This document shows positions 17,142 to 25,241 of a stretch of DNA of 64,000 bases, piece by piece. The translations under genes were made by a program, and so were the position numbers. The stretch comes from Acidobacteriota bacterium. Its GTDB lineage: Bacteria; Acidobacteriota; Terriglobia; Acidiferrales; UBA7541. Numbering within the stretch: position 1 is the stretch's first letter; the number at the start of each line of letters is the position of its first letter. The DNA is taken from the NCBI GenBank assembly GCA_003223245.1, contig QHYI01000151.1, positions 1-64,000 on the forward strand, given 5' to 3'. The notes beneath the pieces were generated by a model that searched no databases, had not been told where the DNA came from, and saw only the letters and a list, made by a program, of their open reading frames with translations.

Positions 17142-19127
17142 ATGGACCCGGCTGCCCATACCGCTAAACTCATTCGCTTCGGCGTTTTTGAAATCGACTT
17201 GGAGGCCGCCGAACTCAGGAAGCAGGGCCGGAAGATCAAGCTCCAAGAGCAACCTTTGCAAATCCTCCTGCTCCTGCTCGAACATCGCGGTGGGCTGGTC
17301 AACAGGGATGAGCTACGACATGCGTTATGGCCCGATGATACATTTGTGGATTTTGATCACAGCCTGAACACTGCCGTGATGCGGCTCCGCGAAGCGCTGG
17401 GCGACTCCCCGGAGAATCCGCGCTTCATCGAGACCGTCCCCAAACGTGGCTATCGGTTCATTGCCCCCATCGACGTGGTGGCCGCTCCGGTCCCGGAGAG
17501 GCCCGTGCAAGTGCACCTTGGAACGCTGGTGCCTGCCGCCGCCCTGACCATGAGGGCGGCGGCAGTGCCCAAAGAATTGGCTGAGGCCTCTGAAGTCGCG
17601 GGGCCGGACAAGAAGCCGCAGAGCGTACAGAAAACCGTCCGGAGAACAGGAATCATCGCGGCGGGTGCGATCCTGGTCCTGGGCATCACCGCATACTCGA
17701 TTCATAAAGTCAACGCCGGCAAGGCCAATTCTCAGCGAATCACTTCACTGGTTGTGTTACCGCTCGAGAACGTTTCCGGGGATAAGGATCAAGACTACTT
17801 CGCCGATGGCATGACCGACGAATTGATCGCTCATCTTGCGAAAATCCGTTCCCTGCGAATCATTTCGCGCACGACGGCGATGGCTTATAAGGGCAATCGC
17901 AAACCCCTTTCGGAAATCGCGCGTGACCTGAACGTGGATGGAGTCGTCGAAGGAACAGTTCTGCGCGCAGGGAATCGTGTCCGCATTACGGCAGAGCTAG
18001 TCCAAGTTTCCACCGATCGCCAGATCTGGGCCGAATCGTATGAGAGCCCTGTGGGGGACATTCTGACATTGCAAGGTCAGGTTGCCAGTGCAATTGTCAA
18101 CCAAATTAGTGTCCAGCTGACTCCGGAAGATCAGAAGCGGCTGGCGAGCAGTCCGCGGCCCCTCAATCCGGAAGCCTACGAAGATTATCTGAAGGGCCGC
18201 TACTACTGGAACAAGCGCTCAGACGAAGGGATTTCTAGAGCCATCGAGTATTTCGAAGCTGCTACGAAGAAGGATCCCACCTATGCGCTCGGATACGCCG
18301 GCCTCGCGGACTGCTACAGCGTCGTGGGCTCAACCATCGTCGGCACGATGTCCCCTGCTGAAGCAGGTCTGAAAGCCAAGGCGGCGGCACAAAAGGCGCT
18401 GGAAATCGACAGTTCGCTCGGAGAGGCGGAAACCTCCCTTGCTAGCGTGCGCTTCAATTACGATTGGGATTGGCTGGCCGCGGCGAGCGGATTTCAGCGC
18501 GCCATCGAACTGAATCCGAGTTATGCCACCGCCTACCAACGCTATTCACTCTATCTCATGGCAATGGGCCGCGCTCAGGAGAGCGTGGAGGAAATCAACC
18601 TCGCGCGTCAACTCGATCCACTGTCCCTGAGCATAAATTTTAGCCTGGGCTGGCGGCTGTACATGGCGCGCCATTACAAGCAAGCGTTCGAACAGTTGCG
18701 CAATACTCTGGAGATGGACCCGAACTTCGCGCTGGCTCATCTTGTCCTTGGGGAAACCTACGAGCAACAGGGCAATTATCCGCAGGCCATTGAGCAACTG
18801 CAAAAAGCAACGGCCATTGCTCCGAATAGTCCGCTGATGCTCGCAGGGCTCGGCCACGCGTACGGCGGCGCGAAGAGAACTGCGGAAGCACGAACCGTTC
18901 TCAACCAACTGATGGAGCAATCGAAGAAACAATACGTCGCGCCGTTTTATGTTGCACTCGTTTACGCTGGCTTGAGCGAAAACGAAAAAGCGATGGACTG
19001 GCTGGAAAAGGGTTATGAGGATCGTTCGAATGGGCTTGTGTTCATAAAGGTCGACCCGGAATTGGATAGCCTGCGTTCGAATTCTCGGTTTAAAGAACTG
19101 CAGAGCAAAATGCACCTTTCAGAGTAA
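17142..19127 (+). CDS. CadC-like winged-helix regulator with FlgO-like and TPR domains
   Basis: This is a membrane-bound transcription regulator of a type that is abundant in Acidobacteriota. Residues 10-112 are an OmpR/PhoB-type winged helix (FGVFEIDLEAAELRKQG, NRDELRHALWP, DHSLNTAVMRLREALGD, ETVPKRGYRFIAP). A single transmembrane helix follows (GIIAAGAILVLGITAYSI, about 170-187). A FlgO/TolB-N-like domain comes next (LVVLPLENVSGDKDQDYFAD, GVVEGTVLRAGNRVRI), and the C-terminal half is TPR repeats (e.g. GYAGLADCYSVVG, LAHLVLGETYEQQGNYPQA). It presumably senses a periplasmic signal and binds DNA on the cytoplasmic side. It is divergent from the TonB receptor, so it may control that locus. The 165 bp after it are empty. 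Confidence 0.9.
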   Translation: MDPAAHTAKLIRFGVFEIDLEAAELRKQGRKIKLQEQPLQILLLLLEHRGGLVNRDELRHALWPDDTFVDFDHSLNTAVMRLREALGDSPENPRFIETVPKRGYRFIAPIDVVAAPVPERPVQVHLGTLVPAAALTMRAAAVPKELAEASEVAGPDKKPQSVQKTVRRTGIIAAGAILVLGITAYSIHKVNAGKANSQRITSLVVLPLENVSGDKDQDYFADGMTDELIAHLAKIRSLRIISRTTAMAYKGNRKPLSEIARDLNVDGVVEGTVLRAGNRVRITAELVQVSTDRQIWAESYESPVGDILTLQGQVASAIVNQISVQLTPEDQKRLASSPRPLNPEAYEDYLKGRYYWNKRSDEGISRAIEYFEAATKKDPTYALGYAGLADCYSVVGSTIVGTMSPAEAGLKAKAAAQKALEIDSSLGEAETSLASVRFNYDWDWLAAASGFQRAIELNPSYATAYQRYSLYLMAMGRAQESVEEINLARQLDPLSLSINFSLGWRLYMARHYKQAFEQLRNTLEMDPNFALAHLVLGETYEQQGNYPQAIEQLQKATAIAPNSPLMLAGLGHAYGGAKRTAEARTVLNQLMEQSKKQYVAPFYVALVYAGLSENEKAMDWLEKGYEDRSNGLVFIKVDPELDSLRSNSRFKELQSKMHLSE

Positions 19128-19292
19128 GGTCTTCAATACAAGAGCCCCTGTTTTGCGCATACTGTGGGATGCATGCTTCACAAGATTTAGGTTGCGTTTA
19201 GGTTTTCTGAATTAGTTTTGTGCTGGCAGCGTCCTGCTTACGCAACGCAATTAAAGACTCGTTGAGATTCTGATGCCTGCGAGGATGGAAAT

Positions 19293-19814
19293 ATGATGAG
19301 GCGCGATCTTTTTAAAGCATCTCTGGTGACAGGAGCAGCGGCGCTGCTTAGCAAGCCGAGTCTCAGCAAGGCCGCCAAAGGCCAGAGCGTTTTTCCGGAC
19401 GTGCCTGGTCTGACAAAGTACGTGGCGCAATTTGTTTTAGATACAAAGTATGACGACATCCCGCCGGAAGTCATCGCGCTCGGCAAGAAATCGATTCTCG
19501 ATGGATTTGGATTGGCCCTGGCGGGCTCCCTGGCGGAGTCCGGCCCGATTAGCCGCCGCAAGTACATCGAGAGTTTGGGTGTTTGCCAAGGGAAATCCAC
19601 GGTCATCGGGTCATCTCTGAAGTCCACTCCGCGATTCGCAGCTTTTGTTAATGGCGTATCGATCTATGCCGATGATTTCGATGACACGCAGCTTGCGGTC
19701 GCGAAGGATCGCGTGTACGGTCTGCTGACGCATCCGACTGCTCCGGTTTTGCCATCGGCCTTTGCCCTCGCAGAACTTGGCGAAATTTCCGGGAAAGACC
19801 TAATGCTCGCGTAT
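19293..19814 (+). pseudogene. 5' fragment of a MmgE/PrpD-family protein, broken at a rearrangement junction
   Basis: The start is intact: MMRRDLFKASLVTGAAALLS is a Tat-like signal. The following 150 residues are clearly MmgE/PrpD (2-methylcitrate dehydratase-like): LTKYVAQFVLDTKYDDIPPE, KKSILDGFGLALAGSLAE, FVNGVSIYADDFDDTQ, and HPTAPVLPSAFALAELGEIS ending in GKDLMLAY. At about 19814/19815 similarity stops abruptly. The next bases belong, in the opposite orientation, to a tartrate dehydrogenase-like gene. About 170 of a normal 450-500 residues remain, so it cannot be functional. The frame continues through the foreign DNA to 20057 with meaningless sequence. Confidence 0.85.
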
Positions 19815-19972
19815 CCGGTTTTGATGTACGTATCGCAACTCCAGTCGAAGGCCTGCCACTTGAAGCGAAATCCAAAACGCTGGCCTGCCGCCTCCAGAAC
19901 GCGGATGCCTTCGGGAACGACTTCTTTCTCGATGCCATCCCCAGCGATGACTGCGATTGTGAAGGTATTCAT
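19815..19972 (-). pseudogene. 5' fragment of a tartrate/isopropylmalate dehydrogenase-like gene
   Basis: From ATG 19972 on the minus strand the product opens as a TtuC-type beta-decarboxylating dehydrogenase: FTIAVIAGDGIEKEVVPEGI, then RVLEAAGQRFGFRFKWQAFD and WSCDTYIKTG. Similarity ends at the CCGG at 19815-19818, where the DNA becomes the antisense of the prpD fragment. Only about 52 codons of roughly 360 remain. The nucleotide-binding GDGIG motif reads GDGIE here, an extra departure from the family. The two fragments face each other and end at the same base, which points to a single inversion, deletion or assembly breakpoint. Confidence 0.85.
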
Positions 19973-20074
19973 CTGCGCCGTTGTTTTTCCTTTCTCAGGT
20001 GAGAACAACGAAAAGAATCTCGCTCTTTTGCGGAGAGATTTCAAAGTCTCGTCGTAAAACCAACTAGGGCTTGA

Positions 20075-20557
20075 ATTCCATCTGCATTCTGTTCGAGCGA
20101 TTCGCTGACTGGCTTGGCGAATCATCGCCGTCTTTTCGATGCGCTACACGCAGAGATTTGCCGATTTAAACGCACCAAGCGGGAATTCTCTCTGGTATTG
20201 CTGGACCTCGATGGATTGAAAAAGATCAACGATCGATATGGTCATCTAGCGGGAGACCGGGCGCTCTGCAGGCTGGCGCACATCCTGGCAGATCGCAGCC
20301 GGTCCGTAGACACCGCAGCGCGGCAAGGCGGAGACGAGTTTGCTCTGGTTCTGCCGGAGACCGGCATAGTCGCCGCGACATTGGTAGCACACCGGATTTG
20401 CGATCTTGCTGCGAAAGATGCGGAAGAGCCAAGGCTTTCCGTTAGCGTAGGGGTTGTCAGTTATACAAAGGATGCCGATACCATCGGGACTATGGTACGA
20501 GCAGCGGACCAGGCTCTCTATGCCATCAAACTGGCAAAAGCCGCTCGCGTTTCTTAG
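20075..20557 (+). pseudogene. GGDEF (diguanylate cyclase) domain without a start or sensor region
   Basis: The open frame begins after a TGA at 20072-20074 and goes directly into a GGDEF domain: SLTGLANHRRLFDALHAE, then FSLVLLDLDGLKKINDRYGH. The catalytic signature is intact (RQGGDEFALVLPETG), and an allosteric I-site RSVD lies five residues before it, so the domain would be capable of c-di-GMP synthesis and product inhibition. No ATG or GTG precedes the domain; the only possible start is TTG 20114, which cuts into the first helix. GGDEF proteins normally carry a sensory N-terminus, absent here. I read it as a 3' fragment left by the rearrangement that also broke its left neighbours. It is followed by GAF and PilZ genes. 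Confidence 0.8.
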
Positions 20558-20641
20558 TTGTTTTACCACATTGAAATCCCGAGTCGTCGTAATCGGGAAC
20601 GTCAATTTGATAGCAACACGGCCTGCAAAGGAAGGCCCCCG

Positions 20642-21151
20642 ATGAATGAATATCCTTCCCGCCCACGTGCTGGGTCACAAATACTCAGGCTGCCTCGTAG
20701 TTCTGACGACAAAATCCAGTATTTACTGAGAGCGGAAGAACAGCTTCTTCAATCGATTTCTGCGCGTGCACCCCTTTCGGAAGTTCTCGATAGAATCTGC
20801 AGCGCTATTGATTCTCAGATTGGCAACATGGTTTCGCTCATTTCCCTTCCGGGCGACGATGTAACCGATCATGCCGAAATCGCACGGATTGCAGCGCTTT
20901 TTGGTTTACATGCTTTTTGCTCCTCACGTGTTGTTGCGGAGAATGACGAACTGCTTGGAACCCTGGAGATGTACAGCTGCGTTCCGCGCAGCCCCTCTGC
21001 CCGCGAGTTTCGATTGATTGAGCGCGCGACGTGTCTCGCCGCAATTGCGATCAGACGTCACGATGCGGCAAACCAACATAGCTATGGTCGCATTCCCTGG
21101 AATCGGCCAGTGCGAGGACGTGTTCTCGAATGGCCAGTTTCCACGAACTAG
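20642..21151 (+). CDS. Small GAF-domain protein
   Basis: The start is ATG 20642, preceded by AAGGAAGG. The 169-residue product is essentially one GAF domain: KIQYLLRAEEQLLQSISARA, LDRICSAIDSQIGNMVSLI, FGLHAFCSSRVVAENDELLG, TLEMYSCVPRSPSAREFRLI and ERATCLAAIAIRRHD. In other acidobacteria such short GAF units form the tail of PAS/GAF sensors or stand alone. No catalytic domain is attached. It lies between a broken GGDEF gene and a PilZ gene, and its end overlaps the PilZ start by 22 nt, so GAF and PilZ are co-translated. A role in c-di-GMP-linked sensing is inferred only from these neighbours. Confidence 0.82.
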   Translation: MNEYPSRPRAGSQILRLPRSSDDKIQYLLRAEEQLLQSISARAPLSEVLDRICSAIDSQIGNMVSLISLPGDDVTDHAEIARIAALFGLHAFCSSRVVAENDELLGTLEMYSCVPRSPSAREFRLIERATCLAAIAIRRHDAANQHSYGRIPWNRPVRGRVLEWPVSTN

Positions 21152-21597
21152 TTTCCAAGCAAACAACGGACATGCACTCTGATAATTACATCTTCCAGCA
21201 TCGAATTGCTCCTGGGAGAAGGCGCTACAAGCGAGTCGAGACACCCCAAGGGGTCTCGGTCTATTGGGCGTGTCAAAAGCTTGAGGATACTGCACGAGTC
21301 CGGGACCTCAGCTTGGGAGGTCTGTTTGTCGCGGCACAAGAAGCGCTGGCCGTGGGAGCGACGCTCAAACTTGACTTTCTTGTCCAGGAAGGCACGATCA
21401 GGGCCGCTGGCGTTGTGCGGCACGCAGAGCCCGGACGCGGAATGGGGCTGAAGTTCAGGTCAGTGCGTGGTGAAGATCTCCAGCACTTGGTGGAACTAGT
21501 GAATCGCTTGTCCGCTCTTTCTAGTTTTCAGCCTGCCCAGGAGGGGAAACAAAATGACCGAATCCGTTCACGCTGTCTGACGCGATTCTCCAAGTAA
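21130..21597 (+). CDS. PilZ-domain c-di-GMP binding protein
   Basis: The product (155 aa) is a single PilZ domain with the two ligand-binding signatures. An Arg-rich RRRYKR box sits at about residues 30-35, and DLSLGG fits the D/NxSxxG motif around residue 59. The closing strand AAGVVRHAEPGRGMGLKF is typical. The start is either ATG 21130, which overlaps the GAF gene by 22 nt and has GAGGA upstream, or ATG 21172. It may act as the effector that reads c-di-GMP. With the adjacent GGDEF remnant and GAF gene it suggests the debris of a c-di-GMP module whose synthase has been lost. Family assignment is confident, pathway inferred. Confidence 0.85.
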   Translation: MASFHELVSKQTTDMHSDNYIFQHRIAPGRRRYKRVETPQGVSVYWACQKLEDTARVRDLSLGGLFVAAQEALAVGATLKLDFLVQEGTIRAAGVVRHAEPGRGMGLKFRSVRGEDLQHLVELVNRLSALSSFQPAQEGKQNDRIRSRCLTRFSK

Positions 21598-21726
21598 TGC
21601 TGCGGTTAGCCAGCGCTGCTCCCAAAACGCTTTCATGGTTGCACTTTTCTTTGCTACGACTTCAAGACATGATTGAGCCCGTTTCCGCGTACCCTTGACG
21701 GAAAAGGCTTCTGGAGGTATATTCCT

Positions 21727-22029
21727 TTGGAGGAATGGGAAGTAGAGTTTACGGATGAATTTGGAGGATGGTGGGACGGTTTAACTGAAGCCGAACAAGT
21801 AGACGTTAGGGCGGAGGTAAACCTGCTTCGACGCTTCGGACCGGCACAGCATCGGGGAAAGCCCTACCGCGTGCTGTTTGCTTTCGACCCGCGGCGAACT
21901 GCGATCCTCCTGATCGGCGGAAATAAGACGGGGAAGGGTCGTTGGTACAAGGAGTTTGTGCCGATGGCCGATAGGTTGTACGAGAAACATCTGGAAACGC
22001 TCCGACGGGAGGGATTGCTCAATGGCTAA
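21727..22029 (+). CDS. HigB/RelE-like toxin (gp49 family) lacking a core segment
   Basis: This is the toxin half of a type II toxin-antitoxin pair. Family landmarks are EWEVEFTDEFGGWWDGLTEA at the start and YRVLFAFDPRRTAILLIGGN, GRWYKEFVP and YEKHLETLRREG at the end. Between NLLRRFGP and RGKPYRVLF the family normally has about 20 more residues, including the SRH...ELR strand that contributes active-site side chains; here they are missing in frame. I place the start at TTG 21727, 9 nt after GGAGG, because the sequence before it is not family-like. A TTGACG-17-TATATT promoter-like pair (21695-21723) overlaps this ribosome site. The shortened protein is probably inactive as a ribosome-dependent nuclease. 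Confidence 0.72.
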   Translation: MEEWEVEFTDEFGGWWDGLTEAEQVDVRAEVNLLRRFGPAQHRGKPYRVLFAFDPRRTAILLIGGNKTGKGRWYKEFVPMADRLYEKHLETLRREGLLNG

Positions 22030-22393
22030 GAATTTTCGAGAACTGGAAGGGAAGATGTCACCGGGGGCCCGTGCGCGGTCAGATGCCAAAACACAGAAAA
22101 TGATCGCGGAGATGGCGCTCAACGAGCTTCGTCAGGCAATGGGCATAACCCAGGAGCGCTTGGCAAAGGCGTTGCGCATCAATCAAGCCGGCGTGTCCAA
22201 GATCGAAAGCCGCTCCGACATCTTTGTGAGCACGTTGCGCAAAGCTATCGAGGCGATGGGCGGTAAGCTGGAGATTCGCGCTAAGTTTCCGGCTGGCGAA
22301 GTGAGGATTAGGCAGTTTGGAGGACTTGCCAGACGACAGCGCTCACGATCCCGGCGTAGCGACCCGGGCCGACGCGCGAAGGCTGCGGCATAG
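22022..22393 (+). CDS. HigA-like XRE-family antitoxin
   Basis: The start is ATG 22022, overlapping the toxin stop by 8 nt and preceded by GGGAGG, so the pair is translationally coupled. Residues 30-75 form a helix-turn-helix (ALNELRQAMGITQERLAKAL, NQAGVSKIESRSDIFVSTL), followed by the usual tail (EAMGGKLEIRAKFPAGEVRI). It should bind and neutralise the upstream toxin and repress the operon. The last 25 residues are basic and Arg/Ser-rich (RRQRSRSRRSDPGRR), longer than in most homologues and perhaps a read-through extension. The antitoxin looks intact even though the toxin is not. Confidence 0.87.
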   Translation: MAKNFRELEGKMSPGARARSDAKTQKMIAEMALNELRQAMGITQERLAKALRINQAGVSKIESRSDIFVSTLRKAIEAMGGKLEIRAKFPAGEVRIRQFGGLARRQRSRSRRSDPGRRAKAAA

Positions 22394-22560
22394 GGAGAGC
22401 GATGAGCGGTTGGAGTGGGCTTAAGTTGGGCACAGTTGCAGGTTGCAGGCAGCATTGAGCGACTCCTGAAATTCAAGATCAGATCCAAAGACCGCGCATA
22501 ACCATTTGAGACGATTCGCCACGGGCGGAAGCGGATCAGTCTTCCTCATTGTTGCTTCCG

Positions 22561-22659
22561 GTGAAGCCAGGACGGGTCACTGTGCCACATCCTGTTCGAG
22601 ATATACCGATTGGCACGCTGAGAAGCGTCGAAAAGCAAGCAGGCATTAGGTTGAGGTGA
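22561..22659 (+). pseudogene. hicA: hicA toxin 3' remnant
   Basis: A 32-codon stretch ending at TGA 22657-22659 encodes the C-terminal half of a HicA mRNA-interferase (VKPGRVTVPHPVRDIPIGTL, then RSVEKQAGIRLR). The preceding bases do not give the expected N-terminal half. A few codons resemble the end of its first helix (AEAD), but the segment with the catalytic GSH motif is absent and the frame closes upstream. It lies 3 nt before hicB, the correct order for a hicAB operon, so this is the decayed toxin of that pair. Confidence 0.8.
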
Positions 22660-22662
22660 TTG

Positions 22663-23082
22663 ATGGATTACATCGCATATCTGCATAAGGATCGTAAATC
22701 GGATTTTGGCGTGAGCTTCCCAGATTTTCCTGGGTGCATTACGGCTGGTAGAACTTTGGAAGAAGCGCGGCGCAGAGCGGCAGAAGCCTTGAGCTTTCAT
22801 ATCGCTGGTATGGTTGAGGATGGCGAGAAGATTCCCAGTCCATCCACTGTTGATGACGTGGCAGGCGATCCTGCCATTAAGGATGCCGTGGCGTTTCTTG
22901 TCCCTGCTCATTCTGAACGGACAATCCGCGTCAACATAACCGCTCTGGAGAGCCAGATTGAGAAGATTGACCGTTTGGCGCGGTCTGCAGGCCTAACGCG
23001 ATCGGCTTTTCTCGTGCGGTCGGCCATCCAGTCTCGGCCAGCGAAAGAGAAGAAATACAAGGGCAAAAAAGCTTTCGCCTAA
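22663..23082 (+). CDS. hicB: HicB-family antitoxin
   Basis: The 139-residue product has the HicB partial RNase H-like fold at its N-terminus (YIAYLHKDRKSDFGVSFPDF, PGCITAGRTLEEARRRAAEA). The C-terminal part is a ribbon-helix-helix DNA-binding segment (RTIRVNITALESQIEKIDRL, GLTRSAFLVRSAI). ATG 22663 has GAGGTG upstream; the TTG three bases earlier is less likely. Normally it would neutralise HicA and autoregulate the operon, but the adjacent hicA is only a stub, so this is an orphan antitoxin. Orphan antitoxins can persist as regulators or as protection against related toxins from mobile elements. Confidence 0.88.
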   Translation: MDYIAYLHKDRKSDFGVSFPDFPGCITAGRTLEEARRRAAEALSFHIAGMVEDGEKIPSPSTVDDVAGDPAIKDAVAFLVPAHSERTIRVNITALESQIEKIDRLARSAGLTRSAFLVRSAIQSRPAKEKKYKGKKAFA

Positions 23083-23264
23083 TCCGCCAAGAGAAAATAA
23101 AACTAGATCATTCGAGCGCCGATGGTCTAAAGCTGTCGGCACTCTCTTTTTGCAAACTATTCCTGTCTAGCCATCCTTTCCCAGGTTTTTGAAAAGCGAT
23201 GCCTGATTTACGATCCTCTGTCCGTCAGGGTCGGTTGTAGAGGGGAAAAGACATCTTTTCGCGG

Positions 23265-25166
23265 ATGGCGGATTCAACGCGGTTCGCAATTGTGAGCGGC
23301 ACCACAAAATCCCTTATCGAAGACTCAACTTACAACCGCATTGCCACGAAGCTAAAAGATGCCTTCTTCCTCGAATTTCGGTACCAGCCACCAGTCGCTG
23401 AGGTGAATTCCTGGAACAATTCTCTCCGCGCCGTCTCACAAGTTTTTCAAACAGCAAGCTTGCTCGATCATGGCGTTTTGCTGGAACTTCAACTCCCACT
23501 CACTTCCAAGCGGCTTGACTGCCTTGTGACCGGGTACGACAGCAAAAAAGCACCTAACGCAGTCATCATAGAGCTAAAGCAGTGGAGCGGCTGCAAAGGC
23601 GCATCTGGCAAGAACGAGGTAGCGACCTTCGTCGGCCGCAATGTCCGGGATGTGCTTCATCCTTCCGTCCAAGTCGGTCAGTACATGACGTATCTCACCG
23701 ATTGCCACACGGCTTTTCAGGGCGAAGACGGAATCAGCGCACACGCCTGTTCTTATTTGCACAACTACAGCCCGATCAAGGACGATCCTCTTTTCTTACC
23801 GCACTTTGCAGAGCAGATTAGGCGGTCTCCGGTCTTCACTGCCGATCACGTATCGCATCTCACTGCGTTTCTAGACGAACGAATCCATGGTGCCGATAGC
23901 GGCGATGTTTCGGCGAAAGTAGAGCAGAGCAAGTACCGCCCCAGCAAGAAGCTGCTCGACCACGTCGCCAAACTTATCAAGGGCAAGCCGGAATACGTGC
24001 TACTCGACGAGCAGCTAGTGGTTTATGACAAGGTTGTGGAAGCTGCGAAGGATGGTGTCAAAAGTAGGAAAAAGGTGGCCATTATCGTGCGAGGCGGCCC
24101 TGGCACCGGGAAATCGGTCATTGCCATGAACTTGCTCGGTGATCTCTCAGGGATGGGCCTGAACGCGCACTACGTGACGGGTTCTCGTGCCTTCACCTCC
24201 ACTATTCGGGAAATCGTAGGCACCCGTGGGGCTGCGCAAGTGCGGTACTTCAACAGCTATATGGGCGCGGACGCGAATGTGATTGATGTCATGATCGCCG
24301 ATGAAGCTCATCGAATTAGGGAGACTAGCAACAACCGATTCACGCCAAAGGTAAAGCAAAGCAAACTCTCACAAATCCACGAGTTGTTAAAGGCAAGTCG
24401 CACATCTGTGTTTTTCATTGATGACGACCAGATCGTAAGACCAGGGGAGATCGGCTCTACCGGCTACATTAAGACGGAAGCTGAAAAACTCCACTGCGAC
24501 GTTTGTGAATTTGAATTGGAAGCCCAGTTCCGCTGCGCTGGCTCAGATGCGTTCGTCAGTTGGGTGAACAACACCCTCGGAATTCAGCGCACACCACATG
24601 TGATGTGGAATCAGGCCGACGAGTTCGATTTTAGAATCATGCCCACACCCCAAGCTTTGGAGGACGCAATCAGGAAAAGGCTGGAAGAAAAATCGACAGC
24701 GCGGCTGGCAGCAGGCTTTTGTTGGCCGTGGTCTAATCCCCGGTCTGACGGGACACTCGTGGATGACGTAGTCATCGGTGATTACGTCCGACCATGGAAC
24801 GCCAAATCCGACTCGGGCAGCCTCGCTCCTGGCATCCCGAAAGAGAGCCTCTGGGCGTACGACTCAGGCGGCGTGAATCAAATTGGTTGTGTTTACACGG
24901 CGCAGGGATTCGAATTCGATTATGTGGGCGTCATCTTCGGGCCTGATTTAGTCTACATACCCGAGGCTGGGGATTGGAGGGGAGACAAGACCAAGTCCTT
25001 TGACACTGTTGTGAAGAGGTCCGGCGAACGATTCACGCAAATGGTAAAAAACACTTACCGCGTTCTTCTGACGCGCGGCATGAAAGGCTGCTACGTCCAC
25101 TTCATGGATAAGAACACAGAGAACCTGTTTCGAAGTCGCGTGGAACACACTGGAAAAGTGCAGTGA
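23265..25166 (+). CDS. DUF2075 nuclease-helicase (Schlafen group 3-like), candidate defence gene
   Basis: This is a 633-residue two-part protein. Residues ~60-110 look like a PD-(D/E)xK nuclease core: hydrophobic strands, Asp85 in KRLDCLVTG and Glu103-x-Lys105 in AVIIELKQWS. Residues ~265-625 are a DUF2075/SF1-like ATPase: Walker A RGGPGTGKS (~276-284), Walker B IADEAHR (~344-350), a sensor-like FFIDDDQIVRPGE, a Q-x-R region QFRCAGSDAF, and C-terminal GCVYTAQGFEFDYVGVIFG with RVLLTRGMKGCYV, which resemble SF1 motifs V and VI. Proteins of this group are common in defence islands. Here it stands alone beside toxin-antitoxin genes and an initiator tRNA. Phage restriction is inferred, not shown. 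Confidence 0.82.
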   Translation: MADSTRFAIVSGTTKSLIEDSTYNRIATKLKDAFFLEFRYQPPVAEVNSWNNSLRAVSQVFQTASLLDHGVLLELQLPLTSKRLDCLVTGYDSKKAPNAVIIELKQWSGCKGASGKNEVATFVGRNVRDVLHPSVQVGQYMTYLTDCHTAFQGEDGISAHACSYLHNYSPIKDDPLFLPHFAEQIRRSPVFTADHVSHLTAFLDERIHGADSGDVSAKVEQSKYRPSKKLLDHVAKLIKGKPEYVLLDEQLVVYDKVVEAAKDGVKSRKKVAIIVRGGPGTGKSVIAMNLLGDLSGMGLNAHYVTGSRAFTSTIREIVGTRGAAQVRYFNSYMGADANVIDVMIADEAHRIRETSNNRFTPKVKQSKLSQIHELLKASRTSVFFIDDDQIVRPGEIGSTGYIKTEAEKLHCDVCEFELEAQFRCAGSDAFVSWVNNTLGIQRTPHVMWNQADEFDFRIMPTPQALEDAIRKRLEEKSTARLAAGFCWPWSNPRSDGTLVDDVVIGDYVRPWNAKSDSGSLAPGIPKESLWAYDSGGVNQIGCVYTAQGFEFDYVGVIFGPDLVYIPEAGDWRGDKTKSFDTVVKRSGERFTQMVKNTYRVLLTRGMKGCYVHFMDKNTENLFRSRVEHTGKVQ

Positions 25167-25241
25167 ATCTGGCGATTATTCCGAGGGTGCTCGCCATGCT
25201 CAATACTTGCGAGATTTCCGGAACCCCTGTGGTTTGAATTC

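Noticed and set aside
19664-19814. C-terminal part of the minus-strand frame that continues the tartrate-dehydrogenase fragment
   Set aside because: Beyond the junction it is only the antisense of prpD, so it is not part of a real protein.
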